The notes: a model not told the origin generated them from the sequence alone. A stretch of DNA of 5,591 bases from Chloroflexota bacterium (GCA_963169135.1 CAUJEQ010000223.1:1-5591); one strand, 5' to 3'. Shown: positions 1-4,935, numbered from the stretch's first letter. Translations and numbers: made by a program.

Positions 1-1
1 G

Positions 2-829
2 TACGTCAACGACGGGTCAGCGTACTGGTCGGCGGAGAGCACCGCCTGGCGGATGATCCTCGACGACGGCTGGCACCGGATCGAGTTGAAGTTCGCGCGG
101 AGCACCACTGGCCGGCGCCAGGTCTGGGTCGGCAACACGGCAATTGCGCCCTTCGAGTTCCCGTGGGACAACGGGCTGGCCAACACGTACGAGATTGAGC
201 GCCACTCGAATGGCGACTTCACGGTGACGATCTGGAACGCAGACCCGGCGGTGCCTGCCCAGACACGATTCATCCCCGGGGGGATGCTGGGCTGGACGCA
301 CGGCACGCCGACAGCAGCGTGGGGTGCGCACTGGGAAGGCGGTAGTGTCGCGAGCTGGACCGAGGCGCATCTTGAGGTGAACAAGCCCTCCGGCACCGTG
401 AGCGGTAAGGGCAGCATCGACTCGCCGGCCGGTGCGCTCGACGCCGATCCAAACGCAACCGGCCCGGCAAAGTTCTCGGTCAGCGCGAAGTTCGCGAAGG
501 GCATGCCCTCGGGGCAGGTGGCATTCGACCTGAAGGCGGGGAACCTCGCCTTCCGGAGCGCCACCATCGACGCACTCCGGTTGACGGAGAGCGGGGCGGC
601 CATCGAGGGCACAGGGACCGTCAACGGCGTGGACGGCTACCGGTTCATCGTGCGGGTGGTCGATGGCCAGGCATCCGGAGGGAGTGCGGCCGACGCGTTC
701 CACATCAGGATCTGGGATCCCAGGACCTACACGGGCCATAACGCGACGTACGACAACGAGCCCTTGCTGGACCCGTGGTGGCATGACGCGACGTGGCCGC
801 TGAGCGGCGGCTCGATCACCCTGCGTTAG
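2..829 (+). CDS. Probable secreted protein, C-terminal part: lectin-like region plus Post-COAP-1 domain (5' end outside window)
   Basis: The frame is open to the left window edge, so only the last 275 residues are present and the true start is unseen. Residues about 1-125 are rich in Trp, Gly and Thr (DDGWHRIELKF, GRRQVWVGN, FTVTIWN, WGAHWEGG) and look like a beta-sandwich of the concanavalin A/LamG type; this is inference from texture. Residues about 134-275 match the Post-COAP-1 pattern: GSIDSPAGALDADP, then SGQVAFDLKAGNLAFRS, GTGTVNGVDGYRF, VVDG, FHIRIWD, YDNEP and a closing GGSITL. That domain is usually found at the C-terminus of secreted or surface proteins of high-GC Gram-positives and relatives, often after other extracellular modules. 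No enzymatic function can be assigned. It converges on the minus-strand gene ending at 897. The coding call and C-terminal domain are firm; the N-terminal fold is tentative. Confidence 0.85.
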   Translation, partial: YVNDGSAYWSAESTAWRMILDDGWHRIELKFARSTTGRRQVWVGNTAIAPFEFPWDNGLANTYEIERHSNGDFTVTIWNADPAVPAQTRFIPGGMLGWTHGTPTAAWGAHWEGGSVASWTEAHLEVNKPSGTVSGKGSIDSPAGALDADPNATGPAKFSVSAKFAKGMPSGQVAFDLKAGNLAFRSATIDALRLTESGAAIEGTGTVNGVDGYRFIVRVVDGQASGGSAADAFHIRIWDPRTYTGHNATYDNEPLLDPWWHDATWPLSGGSITLR

Positions 830-852
830 CGGGCGCTGCCGGACGCGAAAGA

Positions 853-878
853 GCGGCGCCGGGATATCCCGGCGCCGC
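853..878. terminator. Perfect 26-bp palindrome between convergent genes
   Basis: Every base of 853-865 pairs with 866-878 (arm GCGGCGCCGGGAT, centred on GATATC). It lies 24 nt past the plus-strand stop (829) and 18 nt past the minus-strand stop (897). The position between two convergent stops fits a bidirectional terminator. There is no T-tract on either side, so it is not a canonical intrinsic terminator, though GC-rich stems without U-tracts are common in high-GC genomes. Confidence 0.7.
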
Positions 879-896
879 CTCAGCGGGAGCCCCGCA

Positions 897-1436
897 CTAG
901 GCGAGGACTTCTTCGAAGACGGTGTGGTACTTGCCCATGGCTTCACGGAGTTCGTCGGTTGTGACGGGATTTCGCCGGTTGGCCAGGACGACTTCGTGCG
1001 CGGCGCGATACTCCTGGACGGCGCGGGGGTGGTCGACCGAGAGGGCGCTCGCGCCCTGCTCGAATTCGCCCGCGGGGTAGCCCCGGGCGGCGATGACTTC
1101 GGCCAGCAGGTGCTCGGCCGTGCTTAGGGCAGCACCGGGGTCATTGACGAATTGCGCCTGGGCCGCTGTCCAGTTCTCGGTATAGCGGGTTACCTCGATC
1201 GCGGAGAGAGCGCGAACGGGGAAGAGCTCGGCGCGTTGCTCGCGCTGCAGGAGTTCGCTTTCGGCGCCCGAGCGGCCTTTGGCTTCCACGGCCGTTGCGT
1301 ATTCCGGCCCGAAGCCTTCGCTGAGCCGGGCAGTCTGCTTTTCGCTCCGGCGCCGCTTCGAACCCATGACCAGGGCCGCGATGGCCAGGACGGCCGCAAC
1401 TGCGGCCCCGATTGCAATGATCATCCAGCTTTCCAT
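897..1436 (-). CDS. Conserved membrane-anchored hypothetical protein, 179 aa
   Basis: Residues 5-25 form one hydrophobic segment (MIIAIGAAVAAVLAIAALVMG), followed by a basic patch (KRRRSEK). By the positive-inside rule this predicts a short outside N-terminus and a cytoplasmic body. The body is helical and charged. It carries motifs I associate with a conserved uncharacterised family in actinobacteria and relatives: FGPEYATAV, a central QFVNDPGAAL, EVIAARGYP, LSVDHPRAVQEYRAAH and a C-terminal DELREAMGKYHTVFEEVL. No catalytic residues are evident. The ATG at 1436 is well supported by GGAGG at 1442-1446 with 5-nt spacing. The gene is last in the minus-strand run, 99 nt downstream of the surface protein, with which it shares an almost identical leader. 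Confidence 0.88.
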   Translation of the reverse strand: MESWMIIAIGAAVAAVLAIAALVMGSKRRRSEKQTARLSEGFGPEYATAVEAKGRSGAESELLQREQRAELFPVRALSAIEVTRYTENWTAAQAQFVNDPGAALSTAEHLLAEVIAARGYPAGEFEQGASALSVDHPRAVQEYRAAHEVVLANRRNPVTTDELREAMGKYHTVFEEVLA

Positions 1437-1473
1437 GCGAACCTCCGACGCCTGCGGCGTGCTCTGTCTCTGA
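1437..1473 (-). promoter_or_regulatory. 5' leader with hairpin and strong RBS (copy 1 of a shared leader)
   Basis: Read on the minus strand: TCAGAG (1473-1468), a 7-nt gap, a hairpin ACGCC-GCA-GGCGT (1460-1448), one C, then GGAGGT (1446-1441) and the ATG at 1436. The 31 nt from the hairpin to ATGGAAA match copy 2 (2720-2690) at 27 positions. The hairpin ends one base before the Shine-Dalgarno sequence and does not include it, so it may stabilise or insulate the message rather than block it. Confidence 0.7.
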
Positions 1474-1505
1474 TTGCCGACTCACTCGACCGGCCGGTTG
1501 ATGTA

Positions 1506-1527
1506 CACCGGGCGAGTGCCCGGGGTG
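1506..1527 (-). terminator. Possible hairpin terminator after the surface-protein gene
   Basis: The stem CCGGGC/GCCCGG core (CGGGC at 1509-1513 region pairing with 1518-1522) has a GAGT loop and is extended by CAC/GTG across a two-base bulge. It sits 9-30 nt past the stop of the surface-protein gene on the minus strand. It lacks a U-tract, and read-through into the 179-aa gene is possible. Confidence 0.4.
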
Positions 1528-1535
1528 AAGGAGTT

Positions 1536-2696
1536 CTACGAGCGGCGCGGTGCAATCGGCCGGCGTTGGGCACCAATGAACGCGAGGGCGGCTCCCGCCG
1601 TCGCAACTCCCAGGAGCCAGAGGGCTGCCTGCGAACCGCTGCCCGTGCCGGAACTGCCAGTGTTGCCGGTGGCGGGCGGGCCGGGTGCCGGCGTCCTTGT
1701 CACCGTCGCAACCGGTGTGCCCGTAACGGTGGCCGTCACGACCGGCGTGCCGGTAGGCATTGGCGTGGATGTCGCGGACGGTGTCCCGGTCGTTGTCGCT
1801 GTCGGGGTTCCCGAAGCGGTCGCCGACGGGGTTGTGGTTCCCGTCGCCGAAGGCGTGCCGGTGGTCGTCGCGGAGGGCGTACCGGTCGTTGTCGCTGTCG
1901 CGGACACGCTCTGGGTTGCGGTCGGGGTTGGCGCGAGGACCTGGTTTGTCACGGTCGCCGTGCACTGTACGAGTGAACCACCGCCGTTCGCCGAGTCGTT
2001 GCACTGGTCGACGTTCATGGCCAGCGTCGACGTCATGGTGGAGCCACCGGTGACGGTGCAAGTGAATCCAACGCTGGTGCCGCCGTTGCCCGAGCCGTTG
2101 CACTGCCCAACGGTCGCGGCACTCACCGAGGTGACCCCCGGGCTGTTCGCCGGGGTGCAGATGGCTGGAGCCCCAGGCCCGGTAATTTCGGAACCGACGC
2201 ATTGGTAGACGGTGGCCGCACCGATCGCCGAGACCGGGGAGCTGCTGAAGGAGTTGGTGACCTGGACCGAGCAGATCACCACGCCGCCACCGCCGCTGCC
2301 CGAGCCGTTGCACTGCTGGATGAGCGTGATCGGTTCGGGCGATGAGCTGATGGTGGTGTTGCAGGTGCCCGCGCCAGCGGCGATAGGCCCGGCGGCGCCG
2401 GTGCACTTCGTGACCGTGATCTCCGAGGGCGCCGTGGCGGCGCCGTTGCTATCCACGTGGTTCACGATGGTGACGGTGCACCTGATGCCCTCGCCACCGA
2501 CGTTGGCCTCGCCGTTGCACTGGGTAACCGGTGCGGCGGCGGCGCTGGCAGGGTGGGAGCCCTGGCTGAGCAGGACCATCGCCAGTACGACCGCGACGAG
2601 CACGAATACGATCCCGAACCGGGACGTTTGCTTGAAGGAAGCCATGCGGCCGCCAGTAGAAGTGGCCGTTCTCACATCAGCGTTCGATGTTTCCAT
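1536..2696 (-). CDS. Exported surface protein with six cysteine-pair modules, Thr/Pro stalk and sortase-like C-terminus, 386 aa
   Basis: Residues 1-26 are a long polar and basic lead. Residues 27-44 are the hydrophobic core of a signal peptide, with likely cleavage near ASA-AA at about 52. Residues 57-252 hold six Cys pairs: 60/73, 98/112, 129/142, 166/180, 199/213 and 232/245. Modules 1, 3, 5 and 6 read QCNG/QCND, Gly-rich, then CTVT or similar. Modules 2 and 4 (KCTG, QCVG) are a second type. Residues 255-339 are a Thr/Pro/Ala/Ser stalk. The tail has PPATG at 340-344, a hydrophobic stretch at 357-376 and a basic end (QRRPIAPRRS), the layout of an LPXTG cell-wall sorting signal with P for L. 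ATG 2696 is favoured over the internal Met18 because GGAGGT lies 4 nt upstream. The 13-14 residue Cys spacing suggests small disulfide loops outside the cell. Ligand and function are unknown. No sortase is in the window, so the tail may simply be a membrane anchor. Confidence 0.9.
   Translation of the reverse strand: METSNADVRTATSTGGRMASFKQTSRFGIVFVLVAVVLAMVLLSQGSHPASAAAAPVTQCNGEANVGGEGIRCTVTIVNHVDSNGAATAPSEITVTKCTGAAGPIAAGAGTCNTTISSSPEPITLIQQCNGSGSGGGGVVICSVQVTNSFSSSPVSAIGAATVYQCVGSEITGPGAPAICTPANSPGVTSVSAATVGQCNGSGNGGTSVGFTCTVTGGSTMTSTLAMNVDQCNDSANGGGSLVQCTATVTNQVLAPTPTATQSVSATATTTGTPSATTTGTPSATGTTTPSATASGTPTATTTGTPSATSTPMPTGTPVVTATVTGTPVATVTRTPAPGPPATGNTGSSGTGSGSQAALWLLGVATAGAALAFIGAQRRPIAPRRS
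1680..1934 (-). repeat. Low-complexity Thr/Pro/Ala stalk-coding repeat
   Basis: This segment encodes residues 255-339 of the surface protein, a degenerate iteration of T-T-G-T-P-S-A-T and T-G-T-P-V-A-T units. Repeated GTC-GCC and GGCGT blocks are visible in the DNA. Such stalks hold an exposed domain away from the cell surface and often vary in length by slippage between strains. Confidence 0.75.
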
Positions 2697-2730
2697 TGGT
2701 ACCTCCGACGCCAGCGGCGTCCGGCTCTGA
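2697..2730 (-). promoter_or_regulatory. 5' leader with hairpin and strong RBS (copy 2 of a shared leader)
   Basis: Minus strand: TCAGAG (2730-2725), a 4-nt gap, hairpin ACGCC-GCT-GGCGT (2720-2708), one C, GGAGGT (2706-2701) and ATG at 2696. It occupies nearly all of the 39-nt gap after the DUF6458 stop, so it is an intercistronic element unless a promoter lies inside the preceding gene. Differences from copy 1 are the loop base, three of the four spacer bases before ATG, and the gap length. Confidence 0.7.
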
Positions 2731-2735
2731 CCGAG

Positions 2736-2954
2736 CTAGAGCTGGTCCTGGCGCGGACGATCGTCGCGCCGGGCAAAAGGGGCGAAACTCGCCCAGAAGA
2801 GGAGCGAGAGGATGACGCCGATGAGCCCGACGATCATCAGGATGACGCCGACTATCTGGATGTCGAGGCCGGTAACCGTCGCGTCCACGGCCCAGGCGAG
2901 GATCGCGCCAACCGCCATCAGCAAGAGGCTGAGAGCAATGCTTCCGTTGTTCAT
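2736..2954 (-). CDS. DUF6458-family small membrane protein, 72 aa
   Basis: The protein has two hydrophobic helices, about residues 5-23 (SIALSLLLMAVGAILAWAV) and 32-56 (IQIVGVILMIVGLIGVILSLLF), joined by a short DATVTGLD loop, with a basic polar tail (ARRDDRPRQD). The pattern G-S-I, then A-V-G-A-I-L-A-W-A-V, then V-G-x-I-L-M-I-V-G-L-I-G is that of DUF6458, a short integral membrane family of unknown function seen mainly in actinobacteria. ATG 2954 is chosen because the family begins here and the upstream continuation of the frame runs through a hairpin and the neighbouring gene out of frame. The RBS is weak (GCAGG at 2961-2965). It lies downstream of GlsB and 39 nt upstream of the surface protein. 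Confidence 0.85.
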   Translation of the reverse strand: MNNGSIALSLLLMAVGAILAWAVDATVTGLDIQIVGVILMIVGLIGVILSLLFWASFAPFARRDDRPRQDQL

Positions 2955-3019
2955 AGTGTGCCTGCTTTCGGGCGGGGCCCCGGGGGCCGGCGCCATCTTC
3001 GGACCGCCCGGTCCCTGTT

Positions 3020-3044
3020 GGGGATGCCGCGGTGCGGCATCCCC
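3020..3044 (-). terminator. Strong hairpin downstream of the GlsB-like gene
   Basis: An 11-bp perfect stem (GGGGATGCCGC at 3020-3030 with its complement at 3034-3044) has a 3-nt loop and begins 5 nt past the stop at 3050. No U-tract follows on the minus strand. It probably terminates or attenuates transcription between GlsB and DUF6458, or protects the 3' end of the upstream message. Confidence 0.7.
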
Positions 3045-3049
3045 GCAAT

Positions 3050-3331
3050 TCAGATCAGGCCGCCACTCTTCCGCGAGACCAGGGCCCTGAAGACAATGAG
3101 CACGCCGATCGCGCCGAGCACGGCGATGACGAGTGTGCGGACGTTGAAGCCGGTGACATCGCCGTAGCCGAGGGCAACGCTGACGAAGCCACCGATGAGG
3201 GCGCCGGCGACACCAACGAGCGTGGTGATGACGAGCCCGCGGAGCCCCAGGCCGCCGGGGCCGCCGCCGAGCACCAGCTGGGCGATGAATCCGGCCACCA
3301 GGCCGACCAGAATCCAGGTGAGCAGTCCCAT
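3050..3331 (-). CDS. GlsB/YeaQ/YmgE family small membrane protein, 93 aa
   Basis: This transglycosylase-associated family (PF04226 type) comprises small, very hydrophobic inner-membrane proteins linked in various bacteria to envelope or general stress; the biochemical role is not settled. Three helices are visible: about residues 3-22 (LLTWILVGLVAGFIAQLVLG), 33-54 and 65-83. The glycine-rich turn GGGPGGLGLRG at 22-32 and AGALIGGF in helix 2 are family hallmarks, and the length is typical. ATG 3331 is used because it starts directly with the family N-terminus and overlaps the upstream stop as TAATG, implying translational coupling. A weak AGGGA lies 7 nt upstream. A strong hairpin follows the stop. 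Confidence 0.92.
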   Translation of the reverse strand: MGLLTWILVGLVAGFIAQLVLGGGPGGLGLRGLVITTLVGVAGALIGGFVSVALGYGDVTGFNVRTLVIAVLGAIGVLIVFRALVSRKSGGLI

Positions 3332-3645
3332 TAGTTCTTCCCTTTCGGTTGGGTCGTCGCGCAGACGTGGACGCGGTTTGCCGGAGTCCGGAACCGTCCG
3401 CGCGGCGCGCCATCTTCGGTGACCTTGGGGAGCACCGGCATGCGCCGGCCGCTCAGTCCGCGGTCGTTGTTGGCGGGCTTCTGGCGTCGCTCGATGAAGT
3501 CGCCTTCGCCGCAGCGGCTGCAAATCCGCGACCAGGCGTAGTGCCCGGTGAGCGTGTTGAAGTGGGCGCGCTGCAGGTCTGTTGCTTCTGCCCAGTCAGA
3601 CCAGAGCGATGGCTGTTGGCCGGCCGGTGTCGAGGCGCCTGTCAT
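3331..3645 (-). CDS. Hypothetical protein with a CxxC motif, 104 aa
   Basis: I do not recognise a family. The protein is soluble and basic, with no signal peptide or membrane helix. The first half has an aromatic stretch (LWSDWAEATDLQRAHFNTLTGHYAW at 14-38, given here only for orientation) leading into C42-S-R-C45. The second half is Arg/Pro rich and contains H93 and C95 in VHVC. C42, C45, H93 and C95 could bind one metal ion, a suggestion only. ATG 3645 is supported by AAGGA at 3654-3658 with 8-nt spacing. The stop overlaps the GlsB start by one base (TAATG), good evidence that the frame is real and co-translated with GlsB. It lies 40 nt downstream of the 38-aa gene. Confidence 0.75.
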   Translation of the reverse strand: MTGASTPAGQQPSLWSDWAEATDLQRAHFNTLTGHYAWSRICSRCGEGDFIERRQKPANNDRGLSGRRMPVLPKVTEDGAPRGRFRTPANRVHVCATTQPKGKN

Positions 3646-3685
3646 TCCGTGTGTCCTTGTCTTTTGGAGCGGCTTGTCGCGGGTC

Positions 3686-3802
3686 CTATTTGGCTTGCTT
3701 CTTGGCCGGTGCCAGCTCGGTGTGCGGCTGCGGCTGCGAGCCTTCGGCTGGCGCCTTCGCGGCGCGGGCGGTCTTTGTCTTCTTGCCGGTTCGCTTATCC
3801 AT
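3686..3802 (-). CDS. Lysine/alanine/proline-rich microprotein, 38 aa
   Basis: The short frame starts at ATG 3802 behind a near-ideal Shine-Dalgarno sequence (TGGAGG at 3816-3811, 8-nt spacing). The product begins MDKRTGKKTKTARAAKAPA, continues through a Gln/Pro/His segment (SQPQPHTEL) and ends APAKKQAK. It has eight Lys and two Arg against three acidic residues, no Cys, no hydrophobic core and no membrane segment, so it is probably disordered. Such sequences resemble the tails of nucleic-acid-binding proteins, but no function can be assigned. It lies in the same direction as, and 40 nt upstream of, the 104-aa gene. An 11-nt-period direct repeat lies 43 nt upstream of its start. The strong RBS is the main evidence; no homology could be checked. 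Confidence 0.72.
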   Translation of the reverse strand: MDKRTGKKTKTARAAKAPAEGSQPQPHTELAPAKKQAK

Positions 3803-3844
3803 ATCTGTAGCCTCCAGACTTCTACCGCCAGAGTGCCGGGAGAG

Positions 3845-3865
3845 GCGTGACGGAAGCGTGACGGA
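3845..3865 (-). repeat. Tandem 10-nt direct repeat with 11-nt period; candidate operator
   Basis: TCCGTCACGC occurs twice on the minus strand, at 3865-3856 and 3854-3845, separated by one base. It fills the gap between the 74-aa stop (3867) and the 38-aa start (3802). Direct repeats with an 11-bp period are the known binding geometry of SARP-type OmpR-like winged-helix activators, and such a regulator is encoded at 4127-4885. No convincing -10 is visible: the only AT-rich hexamer, TAGAAG at 3824-3819, is too close to the RBS. Confidence 0.55.
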
Positions 3866-3866
3866 G

Positions 3867-4091
3867 CTACTCGGCGGACCGGGATGCGTCCTGGTCTGCC
3901 CGGTCCGCCCGGACGGCAGCGAGCCAGACGCGGACGGCTTCGCCTACGCGTTCGTCGCTGGTGAGGTTGAGCGGGGGTTCGAGCCCGGAGGAGACATCTA
4001 CCGTGGACCGCAATTGGGCCCGCAAGGGTTCAGCCGAGTCTTGTTCGATCCACGCTCGAATGATCAACAGTCCGGTGTGCTGTCTGCGCAT
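3867..4091 (-). CDS. Conserved small hypothetical protein, 74 aa
   Basis: The core reads LLIIRAWIEQD, PLRAQLRSTVDV, then VGEAVRVWLAAV. This beta-strand, charged loop, beta-strand, terminal helix layout resembles a small family I have seen in high-GC bacteria (I/V-R-x-W-x-E ... L-R-x-x-I/L ... V-x-x-W-L), of unknown function; I cannot name it. It has no signal peptide, membrane segment or Cys. The Ala/Asp/Arg-rich tail (RADRADQDASRSAE) is probably disordered. ATG 4091 is the only Met start in the open stretch, which closes at a stop near 4116-4118. No clear Shine-Dalgarno sequence is seen, so translation may be coupled to the BTAD gene, whose stop lies 35 nt upstream. Confidence 0.75.
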   Translation of the reverse strand: MRRQHTGLLIIRAWIEQDSAEPLRAQLRSTVDVSSGLEPPLNLTSDERVGEAVRVWLAAVRADRADQDASRSAE

Positions 4092-4112
4092 AGGGGCAGC
4101 ATCGAGGGCTGG

Positions 4113-4132
4113 CCGTCACGAAGGCGTTACGG
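4113..4132. other. Inverted repeat over the BTAD gene stop codon
   Basis: CCGTCACG (4113-4120), loop AAGG, CGTTACGG (4125-4132): seven of eight positions pair. It straddles the stop of the regulator at 4127-4129. It could be a weak terminator or hairpin between the regulator and the 74-aa gene. One arm has the same CCGTCACG core as the direct repeat at 3845-3865, in the opposite orientation. Confidence 0.35.
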
Positions 4133-4885
4133 ATATTGCAGGTCTCGCACCAGTCCGCAAAGGCGGGGAGTGGGTCCGAGGCCAAGTTCCTGGTCGAGGA
4201 AGTCGCGGTAGCGCGCGAAGGCCCGGAGTGCTTCGGACTGGTTGCCTTCGGCCAGGTGCACGCGGATGAGGGCGGCGTGGGCGCTTTCGCGCAGCGGTTC
4301 CGCGCGGACGGCGGCGACGGCTGCCGCCGCTGCGTCACCGAAACGCCCGGCGGCGATGAGGTGCCCGGCAAGCGCTTCGAGGGCGTGGAGCCGGAGCTGC
4401 CGCCATTCTTCGGTCTCGATGACGGCCCAATCGTCGTACCAGTCGGGGAGGAGGTCGGCCGAGAGGCTGGCAATCGCCGCCTGGTCCAGGTCGGTCGGCT
4501 CGAACTGCGCCCCCTGCAACAGGAGGCGGTGGGCGGTTGCGCGGGCGTGGTCGAGGTCGACCTCTACGCCATCGGCGAGGCCGATGTCGGAAAACGTCGT
4601 GACGATGGCGTGGCGCACCGGCTCTGGCACGCGGGCAAGGGCCGAACGAAGGCTGGCATGCGCCCGGGCGTCAGAGGTGTCGGGCCAGAGGGTCTCGGCG
4701 ACCAGGGTGCGTGAGAGCGGGCGCTTGCGGAGGGCGAGGAAGGCGAGCAACCTCTGCGAGGCGCCGGAGACTGGCGCAAGAAGGCCATGGCCGAGTGAGA
4801 GCTGGAAGCCCCCCAGAAGTTCCACGCGGAGCCCGGTGCCCGCGGTACGTACCGGCCGTGCAATTGTGCTTTCGACTATCGCCAT
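4127..4885 (-). CDS. SARP-like transcriptional regulator: winged helix plus BTAD domain, 252 aa
   Basis: Residues 19-109 form an OmpR/PhoB-type winged-helix DNA-binding domain, opening with LRVELLGGFQLSLG; SQRLLAFLALRKRPLSR, the LWPD motif at 66-69 and ARAHASLRSALARV are typical. Residues 110-245 form the bacterial transcriptional activation domain, a TPR-like helical repeat, with LLPDWYDDW (145-153), LRLHALEALAGHLIAAGR, AEPLRESAHAALIRVHLAEG (195-214) and ELGLGPTPRL (233-242). No ATPase or sensor domain follows, so this is the short stand-alone form. SARP-family proteins bind direct repeats and recruit RNA polymerase; the target here is unknown. ATG 4885 is chosen, with GTGGGG 8 nt upstream. 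A GTG at 4918 would add 11 residues but has its GGAG only 3 nt away and would place a hairpin in the coding region. The gene is followed by the 74-aa gene after 35 nt. Confidence 0.92.
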   Translation of the reverse strand: MAIVESTIARPVRTAGTGLRVELLGGFQLSLGHGLLAPVSGASQRLLAFLALRKRPLSRTLVAETLWPDTSDARAHASLRSALARVPEPVRHAIVTTFSDIGLADGVEVDLDHARATAHRLLLQGAQFEPTDLDQAAIASLSADLLPDWYDDWAVIETEEWRQLRLHALEALAGHLIAAGRFGDAAAAAVAAVRAEPLRESAHAALIRVHLAEGNQSEALRAFARYRDFLDQELGLGPTPRLCGLVRDLQYP

Positions 4886-4904
4886 GTCATTAACCCCACT
4901 GTCT

Positions 4905-4922
4905 GCGCGTTGCCGCACGCGC
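4905..4922 (-). terminator. Short GC hairpin between the 139-aa gene and the BTAD gene
   Basis: The 6-bp perfect stem GCGCGT/ACGCGC with a TGCCGC loop lies 14 nt past the stop at 4936 and 20 nt before the regulator ATG at 4885. It has no U-tract. It could be a weak terminator or part of the regulator's leader. Confidence 0.35.
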
Positions 4923-4935
4923 TCCGGGCCGCGCG

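Noticed and set aside
17..946. Long minus-strand frame opposite the Post-COAP-1 gene
   Set aside because: Arg/Pro-rich low-information translation lying antisense to a gene with a recognisable domain; a GC-driven shadow.
1680..1934. CRISPR-like or VNTR array
   Set aside because: The repetition is codon-level degeneracy of a Thr/Pro stalk in frame; there are no constant repeats with unique spacers.
1474..2208. Plus-strand frame rich in Val/Pro/Gly repeats
   Set aside because: Antisense reflection of the Thr/Pro/Ala stalk and Cys modules; the minus-strand product has a signal peptide, regular Cys pairs and an anchor.
1141..2406. 421-codon minus frame rich in His, Arg and Asp
   Set aside because: Out-of-frame reading of the repetitive surface-protein gene and the start of the 179-aa gene; no RBS and it spans two supported genes.
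2955..3413. N-terminal extension of the DUF6458 frame
   Set aside because: It would cross a strong hairpin and the GlsB gene in another frame; the family begins at Met 2954.
3332..3523. N-terminal extension of the GlsB frame
   Set aside because: The extension overlaps the 104-aa gene, is Arg/His/Pro rich and is not part of the family; the TAATG overlap fixes the start at 3331.
3582..4211. Plus-strand 209-codon frame
   Set aside because: Runs antisense to the 38-aa and 74-aa genes, has no domain signal and no RBS.
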